64,000 nucleotides of DNA from an uncultured Alphaproteobacteria bacterium (GTDB taxonomy: Bacteria > Pseudomonadota > Alphaproteobacteria > Caulobacterales > Caulobacteraceae). This document shows, one piece after another, positions 63,971 through 64,000 of the stretch. The DNA is taken from positions 1 through 64,000 of the forward strand of contig CAIOSI010000016.1 of assembly GCA_903860975.1 (NCBI GenBank), read 5' to 3'. The position numbers were made by a program, and so were the translations under genes. The notes beneath the pieces were generated by a model, which saw only the letters and a program-made list of their open reading frames with translations, made no database searches and was not told the origin of the DNA. How positions within the stretch are numbered: position 1 is the stretch's first letter; the number at the start of each line of letters is the position of its first letter.

Positions 63971-64000
63971 CGTCTTACTTTGCGCCTGACCCGGGCTCCG

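Overview
The window is high-GC chromosomal DNA from an alphaproteobacterium, most likely in or near the Caulobacterales (Caulobacter/Phenylobacterium-like). This rests on RcdA (regulator of CtrA degradation), a second CtrA-like response regulator ending in Ala-Ala, a Usg remnant, a tkt-(purT)-gap-pgk-fba operon, the zapA-6S RNA-fau locus, a large TonB-dependent receptor and CIRCE-controlled groESL. These placements come from recognising families by eye; no database search was run.

Layout. 0.5-2.9 kb: an OprO/P-type porin and an orphan ModA, followed by about 1 kb without an intact gene that holds a transposase remnant. 3.9-6.6 kb: an AraC-type regulator, a CtrA paralogue and a protein pairing a histidine-phosphoacceptor-like segment with a receiver domain. 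6.6-8.1 kb: a decayed patch with an orphan LacI-like palindrome, a frameshifted envelope-protein gene, a glycine-zipper protein and a usg gene with an internal amber codon. 8.2-11.5 kb: a gluconate-2-dehydrogenase-like operon (gamma subunit, GMC flavoprotein, monohaem cytochrome c, 2H-phosphoesterase-like protein). 11.6-17.6 kb: flavin monooxygenase and alpha/beta hydrolase, DUF6065, a parallel beta-helix protein coupled to a dihaem cytochrome, and YceI. 17.8-27.5 kb: an acyl-CoA dehydrogenase, a divergent rubrerythrin / Fe-S protein / DUF3501 operon with a perfect palindrome in front, an MHS transporter, thiolase, the FadB/J-type multifunctional protein and an SDR.

27.5-33 kb holds the glyoxylate shunt (malate synthase G, isocitrate lyase) with a divergent ScfR-type regulator and a clear inverted repeat between regulator and aceA. 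33-39 kb holds a truncated tetR, a GPH transporter, an intact TonB receptor and the decayed 3' end of a second one. 38.7-47 kb holds quinone oxidoreductase, DUF1192, rcdA, rpmE, an ABC exporter, a cupin, a glycerophosphodiesterase, an inositol-phosphatase-family protein, thiE and a TspO-like protein. 47-55.7 kb holds an MHS transporter with a soluble insert and the central-carbon operon. 55.8-64 kb holds DUF4164, zapA, 6S RNA, fau, ymdB, an EF-hand lipoprotein, a small membrane protein, a CoA-transferase, groESL and an adhesin-E-like secreted protein.

Together the genes describe an aerobic heterotroph that oxidises fatty acids, returns acetyl-CoA to central metabolism through the glyoxylate shunt, runs gluconeogenesis and pentose-phosphate interconversion, and feeds periplasmic cytochromes from sugar-type dehydrogenases. 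Scattered among them are at least five broken genes, which suggests repeated small rearrangements. The most interesting material is the rubrerythrin/Fe-S/DUF3501 operon with its uncharacterised operator, and the CtrA paralogue beside a kinase-like protein without an ATPase domain.
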